A stretch of 64,000 nt of DNA, from contig JANATF010000010.1 of NCBI GenBank assembly GCA_029449245.1, positions 1,736,001 to 1,800,000 on the forward strand, read 5' to 3'. Below the pieces are notes generated by a model that saw nothing but the letters and a program-made list of their open reading frames with translations, was not told the origin of the DNA and did not search any database. This DNA is from Mortierella alpina (Eukaryota; Mortierellomycota; Mortierellomycetes; Mortierellales; Mortierellaceae). This document shows positions 43,768-55,490 of this stretch, in pieces. Position 1 is the stretch's first letter. Each line of letters opens with the position of its first letter. The translations under genes were made by a program, and so were the position numbers.

Positions 43768-44216
43768 ATGAACCCACTAGCACCAACCTTTACCCCAACA
43801 ATGCCACAAAAATCCACACTCTCGGACTGTGCCACGGCCTCAGAATGCGACAGCGAGGATGCTCAAAGCTATCGCGCAGGCTCGAGGCCATCTCTTTCTA
43901 GGAATGGTACTGCCGACTCCAGAGTAAGTGCCGTCGACAGGAAGGAACAAAAAGACAGAAGGAGAGAGCTTTGACATATCAATGAACTTTAAAATGGACG
44001 TTGGTGTTTTGGCACAAAGCATTGACGCTCATTACTTGCTCATCATATCGAGCTTCTTAGGATGCACTCATAAATGGCCTAGGTATATCATCGCCCCAAC
44101 CGTGTGAGCAGCAGCCGACCGGCCTTGGTATCAGCTCTTCGCCATCCACCATTCTTCATCAAAACAGAGCCGCGTGTGCAGAGTCCTCACCAAAGACGGC
44201 CACTTCAACGTCTACA

Positions 44217-46439
44217 ATGATAACCAGTTCCGCCAGCACCACGAACACATCAGCAGGGGCTGCAACGACTGATAACGAGTTTGACCCGGAGGAGTTCCAG
44301 AAAGCTCTGATGCGACACATCTCTGATAAGTTGGAGACAGGCTTGGATCGACACCTTAGTCAGTTCGCATCTACTTCAAGAACTTCTGCAGATGGTATAT
44401 CTGGCTACAGCAAAGTTCACAACGCGTCCTCATCGTCAACCGTGACGACTACATCCTCACCCGAGGAATCAACTATTACTCATCTGAAGAACCTGCTACG
44501 CCATTCGAACACAGAGTTGGATCGACTCAAGGAGAAGAATGACCTGCTGCTCGACACTAATCACCGCCTGGAGCGTAAGCAAATGGAAGTAGCCCATCAG
44601 GTTGCAAGGCTGCAGGACTTGGAGAAGCACCACCAGTTTCTGGTCGCCAGAGTCAAGGAACTGGAGACGAACGGGGCGATGTCAGCGTCTGTAGACCACG
44701 TGTTGGAGACAGCCTCCATGAATGGACAGCGGCACCATGCGCGGCATGGAAGCAGTGTTATGAGCAACAGCAGTGGTAGCTCAATTCAGCAACATCTACA
44801 GAATCAAAGGCTTCAGCGGGAACTTGAGGCGCTTAGCAAAGAACGGGATGCACTCAAGATTCGATCATGGGAGTTGGAAAAGAGACCGTTTACTCAGCAA
44901 CAACCTCAGCAGTCAGTTCGAACGGCGCACTTTATTGACTTGGAGAATGAACGGAACCGCCTGCTGGAGGAACTTAGCCTGAAGACAGTAGCGATGGAGG
45001 ATCTTTATAGCAAGAACGAAGCATTGTCCGTACGGGCCAAAGAGTATGAAAAGCGAGTTTGGGAATTAGAGACACAAGTCGCTAAACTGGAGGCGAGCTC
45101 AACGATTGCCGCTCAGTTGCGATCGGAGATGATGGAGTGGGAGACTCGCGCGACTTCGTCGGAGGCCATGATTATTCAGCTACAGGCTATGGAAGGAGGA
45201 CAAGTTGCTTTGGTAAAGTCGCTTCAGGATCGCATCTCCGAGCTAGAGACGACCAACGCAGAGATTAATCATGCCAACCGGAGCCTGTCAGAGAAGCTCA
45301 ACATTTCTAATAACCAGCACGCGCTTTTGACCAAGGAGTTTGAGTCTTTCAGAAGCAAGGACAAAGACGACCGTCGTCTCGAGTTCTTGGCTACGCGAAA
45401 TAGAGAGTTGGAGGGCCTCCTCGCAGAGCAGGCAAAGATCCAGCCAGATTACAAGGAGGAATACGACCGCGTCTCCTCTGAGCTAGAGAAGGTCAAGATC
45501 CGATTGCCTCAGCTTGAAGGACAGGCCAAACAGGTTGCTTTGCTTCGATCAAAGACACTACAGTTAGAGAAGCAGATCAAGACCATGGAATCATTGGAGC
45601 CCAGGCTCGAAGAGATGCAGCAGCTGCATGAACGTAATCTGTTCCTGGAGGGTGAACTAGGCGAACTGGAGCAACTGCGTGCTAAAGAGATGGAGCTAGA
45701 GTTGGAATTAGAGGAGTCCAAGGCGAAGCTGCTGCAGTTAGAGGCGACACAGAAGGCCAGAATGCAATCATTCTCGGGTCTGAAGCAGCTACAAAACGTG
45801 CAGCAGCAGCACACCCGGGCTAATGGTCGAGCAAGATCTGGGTCCGTAGCTCAGTCTGGACCACTGCCATTTGTGCGGCAGCATCTCCAACAACCGCAAC
45901 AACAGCACCATCAGGTCAGGGAGGACAATGAGAGCGAGGTAGCATCGCCCATTGCTGGGGTGAGGGAAATCGGGATGATGATCCATACGACAAGCGATGT
46001 CACCGTGTCTCAACATGGCCGTACGGTCGGCTCCGTGGACGCAGCCCCGTCATCCCCACACTCTCCTCGCCGTGAGTTCCCCGCCGCCATGGCCAATGCC
46101 AGCAGCACATCAACAACAGTATGGCCGTCGGGACGCTCCAGCATGAGCATGAGTACCCACTCTCTGCAACGCATGAGTACCAGTTCCAGCGTTAGCTCAA
46201 GCAGTAGTACGGTGGTGAGCTCATCGAGTGCTGTCCACAGCAATGGTAATCATCTGCTCAAGTCCCTCCGGGTCTCGGCGCCTGTCAGTCCCCTCGAGTC
46301 TTCGTCCTCTGCAGACGAATCCGACAGGGAGGAGACCAAGAATGAGGAAGCCATGGCGACGACCGAAGAGCCGGTGTCGCTTGATACGACCAATGCTTCG
46401 ATCGGCCTTCTTGCAGAAGAAAGAGGATCGTACTGTTGA
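44217..46439 (+). CDS. Long coiled-coil protein
   Basis: 740 codons from the ATG at 44217. The frame is open upstream to at least 44169, and an upstream exon from ATG 43768 (MNPLAPTFTPTMPQ, Ser-rich, about 46-52 codons) probably joins it, but the splice phase is not settled. Residues about 85-540 are heptad-rich coiled coil (ERKQMEVAHQVARLQDLEKH, LENERNRLLEELSLKTVAME, ELGELEQLRAKEMELELEL). The last 200 residues are Gln-, then Ser-rich and disordered. This suggests a scaffold or cytoskeleton/vesicle-tether protein, but I recognise no family. Confidence 0.7.
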   Translation: MITSSASTTNTSAGAATTDNEFDPEEFQKALMRHISDKLETGLDRHLSQFASTSRTSADGISGYSKVHNASSSSTVTTTSSPEESTITHLKNLLRHSNTELDRLKEKNDLLLDTNHRLERKQMEVAHQVARLQDLEKHHQFLVARVKELETNGAMSASVDHVLETASMNGQRHHARHGSSVMSNSSGSSIQQHLQNQRLQRELEALSKERDALKIRSWELEKRPFTQQQPQQSVRTAHFIDLENERNRLLEELSLKTVAMEDLYSKNEALSVRAKEYEKRVWELETQVAKLEASSTIAAQLRSEMMEWETRATSSEAMIIQLQAMEGGQVALVKSLQDRISELETTNAEINHANRSLSEKLNISNNQHALLTKEFESFRSKDKDDRRLEFLATRNRELEGLLAEQAKIQPDYKEEYDRVSSELEKVKIRLPQLEGQAKQVALLRSKTLQLEKQIKTMESLEPRLEEMQQLHERNLFLEGELGELEQLRAKEMELELELEESKAKLLQLEATQKARMQSFSGLKQLQNVQQQHTRANGRARSGSVAQSGPLPFVRQHLQQPQQQHHQVREDNESEVASPIAGVREIGMMIHTTSDVTVSQHGRTVGSVDAAPSSPHSPRREFPAAMANASSTSTTVWPSGRSSMSMSTHSLQRMSTSSSVSSSSSTVVSSSSAVHSNGNHLLKSLRVSAPVSPLESSSSADESDREETKNEEAMATTEEPVSLDTTNASIGLLAEERGSYC

Positions 46440-46784
46440 TACCGACCCATTCGTTCACTGCACTTGTAGTTAATTCATCTTAGATTTTATCCCTTCATCT
46501 GTCAATAGAGTAGTAAACTAAACCGTTATATATACATACATAAGTCGTGCGACTCGCATCCAGCTAACGCTCTGTTCTATACTTTTGACCCGGACCCAAC
46601 GATCGAGCCCAGCAATGGATTTTGCTCGCGCTGTCAACAGCACCACACCCAAGACTGCCCCGCCGGCCTCCGCAAGATCTAGGTGATCGACTTCATGGGT
46701 CAGGAACCTGCGTTGGGTGCCGTATTAATGGCCACGCGAAGCGCGGAGGCATGAAGACCCCCCAGGGAGCTCGCAAAGTCTACC

Positions 46785-47170
46785 GTAACAGCAATGCAGG
46801 ATGAATTCAGAACCAGCAAGACTTGCCTTCGCTGCCTCCACGAGTTGAAACACCATCATCAAGGAGGGTCTTGGGCAAGGTTGTGCGGACGGTCAAGGTG
46901 AATGGGTTCAGTTATTTGCTCGAGCCCCATTTGCCCTGCCGTTCGGGCTGGTCGAGCAATAATGAGTCGCGACGGCAACGCTGCCACCGCAATCGCTTTG
47001 TGGGTGAATGCACTTCGTATCCAATCCACGAGTGGCTCCTCGCCCCTCCGTGCGAAGCGCCATCCCCACCACCACAAGCACCATATCACCAAAGACTTGA
47101 ACAAATCAACCCCAGGCCGTCGCGGGACGCCACACACCCTGGGACTAGGCGCTACGCCGGAGGGGTAAGT
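46785..47170 (+). pseudogene. Second degenerate Fanzor/TnpB-like C-terminal fragment
   Basis: In one frame: MQDEFRTSKTCLRCLHELKHH (about 46793-46855). In another, from about 46902: SVICSSPICPAVRAGRAIMSRDGNAATAIALWV. Together these are the DEFRTS segment, a CxxC pair, a CxxxxC pair and the RDxNAA motif that end Fanzor proteins (the last Asp is the RuvC-III residue). A frameshift or short intron lies between the two. An upstream CSRCQQHHTQDC stretch near 46620 may or may not belong. RuvC-I is not found. Confidence 0.55.
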
Positions 47171-47259
47171 AGGACCATTTTTTTTCTTTTGAAAAATAGC
47201 ATTTTGCTGACCTTGTATCAAATTTTGAAAGGACATTATCTAGTGGATATCATGCATCC

Positions 47260-47595
47260 GTGCCGGGAGTCGCCGTCCATCAACATCAGCATCAGCCATC
47301 ATCTTCACTCTGGCAGCCCACGCGTACGGCAGTAGCACCACGCCCGATCGCTCAGGACGCTATCATAGTCCCAGATCCTTTAATCGATTGCAAGTGGTCA
47401 GAAGAGGAATTGGCTTACATCGTCAACTGCTGGACCCTTCCCGAGAACGGCTGCAAGTACAACAGCCTCAAACATGACATGCAGAGTCGGATGCGTTATG
47501 AAATGCGACTAAAGCTCTGCGCTGAGCTACGTTGGGACCTCGTTCCCGAGGTCAGTGAGGCTCAGCTCAAGAAGCAGATGGAAACATGCAAATGA
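47260..47595 (+). CDS. Hypothetical ORF with Trp-containing helical segment
   Basis: About 111 codons; the first codon shown is not ATG, and a spliced 5' exon is possible (GTAAGT at about 47164, AAAG near 47230). After a His/Gln-rich start it reads CKWSEEELAYIVNCWTLPEN and LKLCAELRWDLVPEVSEAQL, a charged helical region faintly like a Myb/SANT-type fold. I do not assign a function. Confidence 0.3.
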   Translation: MPGVAVHQHQHQPSSSLWQPTRTAVAPRPIAQDAIIVPDPLIDCKWSEEELAYIVNCWTLPENGCKYNSLKHDMQSRMRYEMRLKLCAELRWDLVPEVSEAQLKKQMETCK

Positions 47596-50254
47596 TATAT
47601 CGGGACGCCCACAGATTCTACAAAATGACAGTTCTGACTTCATGCCGTTAAAGCAGGCAGTGTTTTACAATTACCTCTTTTTCTACAACGACCGTGACAC
47701 CTGGTGTGGAGCCACCGGACCAACGAACTTTGACCCCCTGACTTCACCGACCGATACCAGTCATCCGAGCTCCGTGGAGGTCCATTCCAAGGGACAAAGG
47801 CAAACACAACTCCAGTAGTCCACTTGATACCACAGCGACAAAAATAATTCAAACAGGATCGCCCAATACGCCAGTCCAAACACCCGTAAACATAGTTAAC
47901 AACAATACCATCAAACATGAGGACACCAGCATAGGCCATAACCATAAGTGTACCGTCCAAGGGTGTGCCATTCAAGAGTGAACCAGGCAAGATTATGCCA
48001 GTTCAGCGTGTAACAGTCAAAGGTAAACCTAACGACAGCAAGGAGGCGACTCGGATGCGACCTTTTGAGGTTGAAGAGACGTATCAAGCCGAGACCAGGG
48101 CCCTAATGAATATAGTGCACGAGCAGCGCGCGTGAGATGAGCGTCGATTGTAATGCATGGAAACGAGGCTTTATGAGCAACAACTTGGGCATCAGGAACA
48201 GGAGTGACGGTATAAGGAGGAACTCGAGCACTGGACGTTAATTTAACGCCCGTTGGAGTGCCAGTTAGAGGAACTACGAAGGCAAACGAGGAATGTGGAA
48301 CGAAAAAAGATGAGGGTATGCAGAGCAAGTCAATAGTTTTGTAGTGACTTGCAAAGGAGGCTTTTCGCGCGATGGGATCGCGAGGTAATATCGTTCCTGA
48401 GATAGAGATTTCTGACAACTGAGCTAGCACATTTTCTACGAATGAAGTTGTAGTCTCATGTACAAGGACCAAATCCTAGCGCTTGCAGGTTATATAGGCC
48501 AAAAATGCTATACAGACAGGATGTCTGACACGGTCTGTAATTGGGGTCAGCGCTTCCTGTGTGCTTCCCGAGTGTTATACAACGATAATGGAATGCAGCT
48601 GCATTTGGTGTATAAGGCGCTTTCCCAAAAACTGCGGAATGTTGTAATAATGAGCCTTCAGGCTGCATCTGCGTTCATGCTAGACAGTCCACTTGGGACC
48701 GTCGGTAGTCGACCATCCGAATTCAGTATGGACTGGATGAAGAGCTCCCATGTCGAGCGCTTTAGCATGCTTGCCGTATGTTCTTCGTTGATAATGAGTA
48801 GATATTAGGCAAGGTCACAGCGCAATGGCCCTACAAGGCTCTAGTGATGTCCCTCTGTGGGTTCGTGCTACTTGAGTGGTGACTACATGGCGTCAAACAT
48901 CGACTTTGACGTTTCATTCTCCGCACTCAACGCGCCAGTTTCTCCCTCTCATCTAGAACGGTCAACTTTCTTTCTTCCAAAGGATTCGATTCTTTGATCT
49001 CTGGCGACGGTTGACGATTGCATATTTATGGCAGCCATTTTAAGAAGCTCGTCTTTGTAGCGGTTCTTCTCACGTACTGAGCTGTCCATGGAAGAGTACA
49101 AAAAACTGTTCGGCTTAGACATGTTTCATGTCTGGGCTTCGATCATGCAACATGCACGGTCTGGCCAACCCTAACGAATGCGTATTAGGGCGGAACCAAT
49201 GGCGAGGCTCCCGAATGGGTAAGTCCTGTGTTTGGCGGACCTTTCTTCTAATGAAAGATTCGGAAAGCTCCATGAATCGCGAAGTATTAAGAAAGAGAAT
49301 GTATCGTAGCGAAAGGCACACTATGAATGCCCGCTTTGACAAAGATTTCGTGATGCTGCAAAACCACCCAACCCTTACCTTCCGTCCACTTCTTTGCTAT
49401 CCACTAGCACTCTTAATTCCTGGGGACCGTGCGAAAAAAGACAAAAAAGTTGATTTCAAACATCACCAGTTATGTTCCCGCTGTTATCTAGATTCTTTGA
49501 AGAATCTGCAACAAAATTAGCATCCTGCCCGCTCGATCGTCTCCTTGATGCCAAGCCAGTAAAGTGTTAACAGATCGATTTGCTGTGACCCTTTTCGGCG
49601 GAGGCTCTCAAGGTCTTGTGCATCAAGGCGTTATCCATGGTCCCAATTACGGGCATTCAAGCCTGCTGCAGTAATAAGAGACAATCGAGTGCGCTTTGAC
49701 CAGCATCACCGTCTACTGCGGGCAGTCTATGAGACTGCACCTGAAAGGAGAAAAACAATCAGAAAGCGAGATCATCTTGAACCACTCTCGTAACTCAAGC
49801 TTCAACGAATATGTCTAGCAGCGAGAGCAATCAATGAGGGCGTTTGGCCCATTTGCTCCTTTTAGTATCCCCTCACTCATGGCTCAATGTGGTTGTATGC
49901 AAGGTTGCACGCGGACAGTAGCTATCCACACCACACACAAGCATCGGTAACCTCCCTTCCCTCCTCCCTCTGAACTCTTTTTTTGCGTTATATGAGCTTG
50001 TTGGTCGTCTGGACATAGAATGTTGGAAATCAGATGTTTGCAGGATTCTCAGTCTCTATTTTGTCTTGCGTTTCCCTTTCTCATCTTTCTTGGCAGTTTT
50101 TGTATATATAGAGCCTTGATACCCCACTTTTGCACTTGCTCCATCCAATTTCAATTCGTCGCTCCTCATTCTCCTCTTATCCACTTGTTCGTCATCTGCT
50201 CCCTGAGATATTGCCTCTGCCTCTGCTCCCAAGCCTTTTTCAATACAGCACACA
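47596..50254. other. Long stretch without a supported gene
   Basis: About 2.6 kb. Minus-strand frame 48472-48029 (147 codons) and plus-strand frame 49128-49520 (130 codons) are open, but have no ATG context, domain or splice support that convinces me. Near 47945-48030 there are short imperfect repeats of the form (C/A)AGxGTGxxxCAGxCAAG. The last about 250 bases before 50255 are pyrimidine-rich and are probably the transporter promoter. Confidence 0.4.
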
Positions 50255-52338
50255 ATGGACTCGCGCGCAATGAAAGGCATGCCCAAATATATGCTCGGTT
50301 GTGGATTGATCACATCGCTCACATCGCTCACCATGGGCTACGTGATCGGATCACCCAACATCCCCGAGTCCGCCATTCGGGGCAAGAACGGCGAATGCGG
50401 CCCCAACCCTTACCATATCACGGATGGATTTCCTAATTGTTTTGAGTTCTCAGATCTCTTATGGGCAAGTTAACTCTTACTGCAACCTCCTTTTTCTGCT
50501 TGGTTTTGTTCGCTGCACTTACTTGCGTTCATACTTTCAAGATTCTGCGAATGTGTCCCTTATTTTGGTGCTTTCACGTTGGGTCCGGGTCTGAGAAGGG
50601 AGGGGTTTTTTTCTATGGGTACACAATTGTGCACATATGCCGTAGTCTGCAGTGGTCTGGCATCGTTTGTTTACAATAGTAGCGATCTTGAGTCCGTTGT
50701 TAGCCTTTCCTCATGTCCTACTTGCGATAACAACGATAACGTCCAAACCCAACTCTATAATTTTTGTTCTCCTTCTGGCCTGTTTTTCCTTTCATACTCA
50801 TGCACCAACTTCGTTCGCCCATCTTGGAGGATGCCCCCGGGTCCACCCGTCTTTTTTTTTCTTTGAAGACATCGCGTTCACCCCTCCTGAATGACAGGAA
50901 TGTGGGGCGCGGAGTGCGAAAAATGCATATCCTTAATTCGCGTTTGCTATAAACTTTTGGAATCTTATTAATGGCTGATTCTTCCTCAACCAATCTCTCT
51001 ATTTATCCTCTATCTATCCCCCTTTAGGGCTTTGCTGTCGGCTCGTTCTGTCTAGGTGCCTGTCTAGGGGGTTTGGTCGGCGGTGGGATCCAGAGCCGGA
51101 TCGGTCGGGTTCGCACCATTATGCTCAACAACGCCATCTTTATCATTGGCTCTCTCGTGCTCGGACTCACCTTTCATCAGGCTCAGTTCATCATCGGGCG
51201 TATCCTCGTTGGCTTTGCCTGCGGTCTGGGTGGCGTCGTGGCTCCGACATATCTTGGCGAGATTGCAACCGTGCAGACAAGGGGCACAATGGGCACACTA
51301 CACCAGTTCATGCTCGTTGGTGGGCTCTTGGTCTCGAATCTTGTCGGGTTGGTGTGGAGCACACCCCCTGGGTGGAGATTTGTTCTTGCGATGAATGGGA
51401 TGCCTGCGCTTATTCAGTGCCTCATCTTGCCTACCATGGTCGAGAGCCCACGATATCTAGTCTCGAAGCAGCAGCTGAAGGAGGCTCGTTCGGCACTGCA
51501 GAGGTTGAGAGGACCCGAGGGCGAGATCGATGTGGATCTTGAGTTTGAGGAAATGGTCACCCTCCTTTTGGGACAGGACGCAACAGCCGAGCAAAAGAGG
51601 GCCGCTGTTGGCTTATCAGACACTGCACAGCCCGTCCAACGGGGTGATTCAGAGTCTACAATCACCTTCAGCAGCTCCGCGACAGAACATCCTTATGGAA
51701 TTGTGGCCCTTTTCCGGTCCGAGTGCAGCGGTTTGGCCTTGATTGGCGTGGTTGTGCATTTTTTGCAGCAGGCGACGGGAATCAATGGCTTGGTGTACTA
51801 CTCAACATCGTTCCTGAGCAGCGCATTCGGGTCTGGAAATGCCAAATATATCACCGTTGGGGTTTCGCTCTGCAGCTTAATAGCGACGGCGATATCTATA
51901 TACCTGGTGGATCGCGTCGACCGCAAGACACTGATGATGGTCTCCTGTGGAGGAGTTGGATTCTCTGCGATTCTGATGATTGTTGGAGCCTATTGCAACA
52001 TTGGTAATTTGGTGGTTGCAGCAGTGTTTCTATACATTGCCACGTTCGCGATTGGGATGGGACCCATCCCCTGGTTACTGATCTCTGAAATGCTGCCAAC
52101 CTACGCTCTTTCGTCCGCATCGAGTGTAGCGACGGGTGTAAACTGGGGAACGAATTTCATTGTTGGATTAATATTTCCAATTCTGAACAAAGCTCTCGGC
52201 AACGGAACCTTCATATTGTTTGGCGGCTTTGCATTCTTTGGCGTCGGGTATATCTGGTATTTCGTGCCGGAGACAAGGGGTAGGACTGTCGAGATGGTGA
52301 TGGCCGATAAGGATGTAGCGCAGAGGTCACGCAAATAA
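50255..52338 (+). CDS. MFS sugar transporter
   Basis: Exon 1 50255-50464 and exon 2 51028-52338 give 506 aa, usual for the family. A twelve-helix plasma-membrane transporter of the sugar porter family (GLUT/HXT type). Visible motifs: GRILVGFACGLGGVVAPTYL (signature 2 region), VESPRYL, QQATGINGLVYYS (sugar-binding helix 7), DRVDRKTL, GPIPWLLISEMLPT (helix 10), PETRGRTVEM at the end. The exon junction ...SDLLW|GFAVGSFCLG restores a continuous first helix pair. The donor is GC (TGG|GCAAGT), making a 563-base GC-AG intron, long for this window. Substrate cannot be told from sequence; a hexose is most likely. Confidence 0.88.
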
Positions 52339-52935
52339 ATAGATCCAACTGTATTGCCACAATGAGGGGAGTAGCGAGCATAGAAAACTCATTTCGGTCC
52401 TGTTATGGTGTCTCCGAGCGCTGAACACGCTAGAGTTCGGTTCTGGCACCTGGGATGGGAAAAAAGAGGAATGACGTATTGATATCAAGCCAACAAATGA
52501 GAAGAAACTGACGTTCAATGAGTAGTAGCGTTGTTTTTCTAAGTCCTGCTCGATTTCAGTCCTCGCGCTGAGTGTTTCCTTGAGCGGTTTAGTTGTAGAT
52601 GGTGTTCTCGCGCAGGTGGATAGACCTATTCGCTGCTCCAGGAATGATCTTCTCGAGTTTCTATGTGGTGGAACAAAAATATTCAGTATCCAACCTCAGG
52701 CTCTCCATCAACTCCTTGTTCTGTTTATGCACCTGGCTACCGTGAAAAAAAAAAGAAAGAAACCTAAAAGTTTTGATAAGTCACACTCGTTCAGGAGCTC
52801 CCTTAGTTCCACCCGAACAAATCCACCACCCACTGTTTGCACCAGGTTCACGCGTCAACCTTGCCATTCGTCCACAGTCTTCAACCTTTCGCTCCCCATT
52901 CTTTCCCTGACCCACCTCGATATTTCTTTACTCTG
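52339..52935. other. Intergenic
   Basis: No gene seen. A short A run lies near 52745, and pyrimidine-rich sequence precedes the MULE-like ORF. Confidence 0.4.
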
Positions 52936-54410
52936 ATGGAGACTGCACCTGTCTTTGAGGTGCCTGATGAGGCTTTGCCTGCTGCAGAGCATGAGAAGGC
53001 CGAAGGTTCTGGCATTTTGGACAAAGATTCTCGAGCCCAAATTGAGCAGTTGTTGATTTCCTGCCTCCAAGCTATGGTAAGGTTTCCGCACAGCTTTGTG
53101 CTATCCTGCAGCGAAAGACGCGTGAAGATGTATATATCAATCAGTCAATCAGTCGCTAACACTGCCGTCTTTCACTTCACTTTCAACATGGGGCAATCAC
53201 ATGGCTAATGTAGTTTCAGATGCTGGTGATGACGAAGCTGACGAAGATGGTAGAGAAAGCGAGGGTGCTTGTAACGGGGATGTCGCTATAAACGGTGATA
53301 ACGATGCTGCTGAAGGAGGTATCTCCGGGATGATAGCCTCAGAACTTGGAGAATCTCTAGAGGTAAGTATGTATGTCGATTGTGTTCCTTTCTATGGATC
53401 CCATATTAATAAAAAGCGTTGTACGCGTACGCGACAGCCTGAGAGCACGAATGGCGGAGCAGTTCAACGCTGTGGCGTGGGATGCTGAACGGGGGATATT
53501 ACTCAAGGATGAGTACATCATCCGAGCTGCAAATCGTTATGGCATCGAGCCTGAGTCGCGCGACTTGAATCCCCTACTCCGGCCAACCCTGGTACCGTGG
53601 AGTTTATTCCCCCCCAAGTCCAATTTGCAGAGTGGAAGACCCAGCACTGCGCCAGCATCAGCACGAACTTTATCTCTAGAGGCAAATACGAGCACGTTTT
53701 TGCACCGACAGACGAGTGGGTCTGCCATAAGTTTCACTGTCAGTACCGGGGGGCTTCGCGTGAACGAAAGGGTAGAAAGAAAGGAGGGGTTACTGGAAAG
53801 ACACGGATTCGGAACAAAAGCATAAGTTCAGGTTGTACGGCTAAGATCACACTCTTCCCCACGACATGCATGTAGGTGAGGAGTGGTAAGAAGGAGCAGG
53901 CTCGCATCGTCAGTTGCAGATACAGGCACAACCACACCTTGGATGGCATCAACGACATTGGATCAAGACAAAAGTCGGCAGCAGTCAGGACTACTATTAG
54001 AAATATGATTATGGAAGGATCGACCGTTCAACGAGTCATGCAGCAACTGACCATGGATTACGGCAAGTTTACTCGCATCATGAATGGCAGCGGGCAGCAG
54101 CTCTCCAGAGACCACTCTGTCACCTACGACGACGTCTACAACATATGGTATTCGTTCATGAACAAGGCTAGGAGGAAGGATCCCGACCCAGTTTTATCCT
54201 GTATCAAATGGATGGAGAAGTTTGAAGAGAGCAACGCTTTCACCTAGTACAACAAAGACGATCGTATTAGTGGTGTCTACTTTGGATTCGCCTCGTTATG
54301 GCAGCTGAGGCAGCCCTAGGCGGACGGCAGAGCAGTGCTTTGACGGCACCCATAACGCGTTTGAGTAACCTGCTACTGCTGGTCTCTGGTCGCTATCTTT
54401 TATAGATTCA
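52936..54410 (+). pseudogene. Decayed MULE (Mutator-like) transposase with FAR1-type zinc domain
   Basis: Exon-like pieces: 52936-53077 (METAPVFEVPDEALP), 53211-53361 (acidic, DAGDDEADEDGRES), about 53430-53590 (MAEQFNAVAWDAERG), about 53597-53865 (WVCHKFHCQYRG, SSGCTAKI), and 53876-54247 (SCRYRHNHTLDGIND). Cys, Cys and His-x-His spacing matches the FAR1/WRKY-GCM1 zinc domain that heads MULE transposases. After the stop at 54247 the translation continues YNKDDRISGVYFGFASLWQL and, shifted, CFDGTHNAFE, the region of the first catalytic Asp, before ending. In-frame stops (near 53873 and 54247) and the missing rest of the DDE domain mark it as dead. Confidence 0.65.
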
Positions 54411-54592
54411 GGTTTGGTTATTAACACGCTAGCATATGTCTCTTGCAGCAGAGACTAGCCTATTCACCCTGGTTTTCAACAAGAGTCTCATAGTGGCTTT
54501 AAGGCACTGGCATGGAAAGCATGAGTTTTAAAGCGTGGAAGACAGTTTGAAGAGGGACCGCATGCGATGAAATTGCAAATATACAACCTATA

Positions 54593-54616
54593 CAGTCGAC
54601 TCTCTATAAAGGAAAC
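54593..54616 (+). repeat. Left terminal inverted repeat of the XPG-Fanzor element
   Basis: 24 bp, exact reverse complement of 59380-59403, preceded by the TA target base pair. Confidence 0.92.
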
Positions 54617-55490
54617 ACAGGAGTGTCCTTATGCCGCTCATAAAAAAGTTCAGCCTATACTGCCTTCTGCCCATTTGCGTATCGCGCCGTTTATCCAAGT
54701 ATCTTGAACTTTCAATGGTAGCATTTCATTGACTCTCATGGCTGATACTTCTTGCTACTGTGGCTGTTGCGGCTTATGTGCTTGCAAGTGCTTGCAAGTG
54801 CTGTAAGTGTGTGGGCGATTGAAGACTGCATGTACGAGGGACGGATGCAAAGGAAAGGTGTTTGTTTTCGGAAGAGACTGGATGCGCAGGACGCGTCTCG
54901 TATACATGCTGCCGTGGCAACAGCACTTAAGCTGCTCACAGACAGTAGCATTGTGATGTCCAATGGACGGCAGAGACGAGCGTCCAGGTTTGATCAACAG
55001 CCAGTTGGCTGTCTCTTGTCGACACTGGCTCTCTCATTTCTCTCTTGCCCTCGAGCATCTTAGGCTCGTCTTGCCCTTCTTGCTCTTCTTTGTCTTTTCG
55101 ACTTTCTCTCTGTCACTGTCTCTCACTCTCGCTTGCCTCCTAGTCGCCGCATTTCACTCTCGCTCTGGACCTCACTCTACTCTATCAGTCACTTGCTCTC
55201 ATACTGCCGCTGCTTCTCCTCCATCCATCTCTCACTCTCTCTCTCTCCTCGTGTTGCCGCCATCCCTATCCAGCTATCTTTCACCTTCTCTCTCGTCTCG
55301 TCTCGTGTCGTGTCGCTTACCTTCTGTCGTCTGTCCACTCCCTTACACGCTCTACCTTTCGTTATCTGTAAACGGTCGTCTTTTGATGGTAAGTTCATAT
55401 GGCTGCTCGGCTGCTCATATCAATACAAACCCCGGGCGTTCAGCAATACAGCAAACTACTTAACAAGCGACTTTCTTTCTTTCTTGTTAG
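54617..55490 (+). promoter_or_regulatory. Upstream region of the XPG-Fanzor gene, with a 5' leader intron
   Basis: Pyrimidine-rich from about 55020 to 55340. A GTAAGT donor at 55389 and TTCTTGTTAG ending at 55490 define a 102-base intron whose acceptor directly abuts the start ATG. Copy 2 has an equivalent leader intron (59685-59781), so the arrangement is conserved. A TTGCAAGTGCTTGCAAGTGC duplication lies at 54781-54802. Confidence 0.6.

Noticed and set aside
44168-44272. Possible potassium-channel-like N-terminus (RVLTKDGHFNV) in front of the coiled-coil gene
   Set aside because: The frame stops at about 44270 and no pore or membrane segment follows; the overlapping frame is the long coiled-coil ORF.
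48029-48472. 147-codon minus-strand ORF
   Set aside because: No ATG context, domain, splice partner or repeat relation; likely chance.
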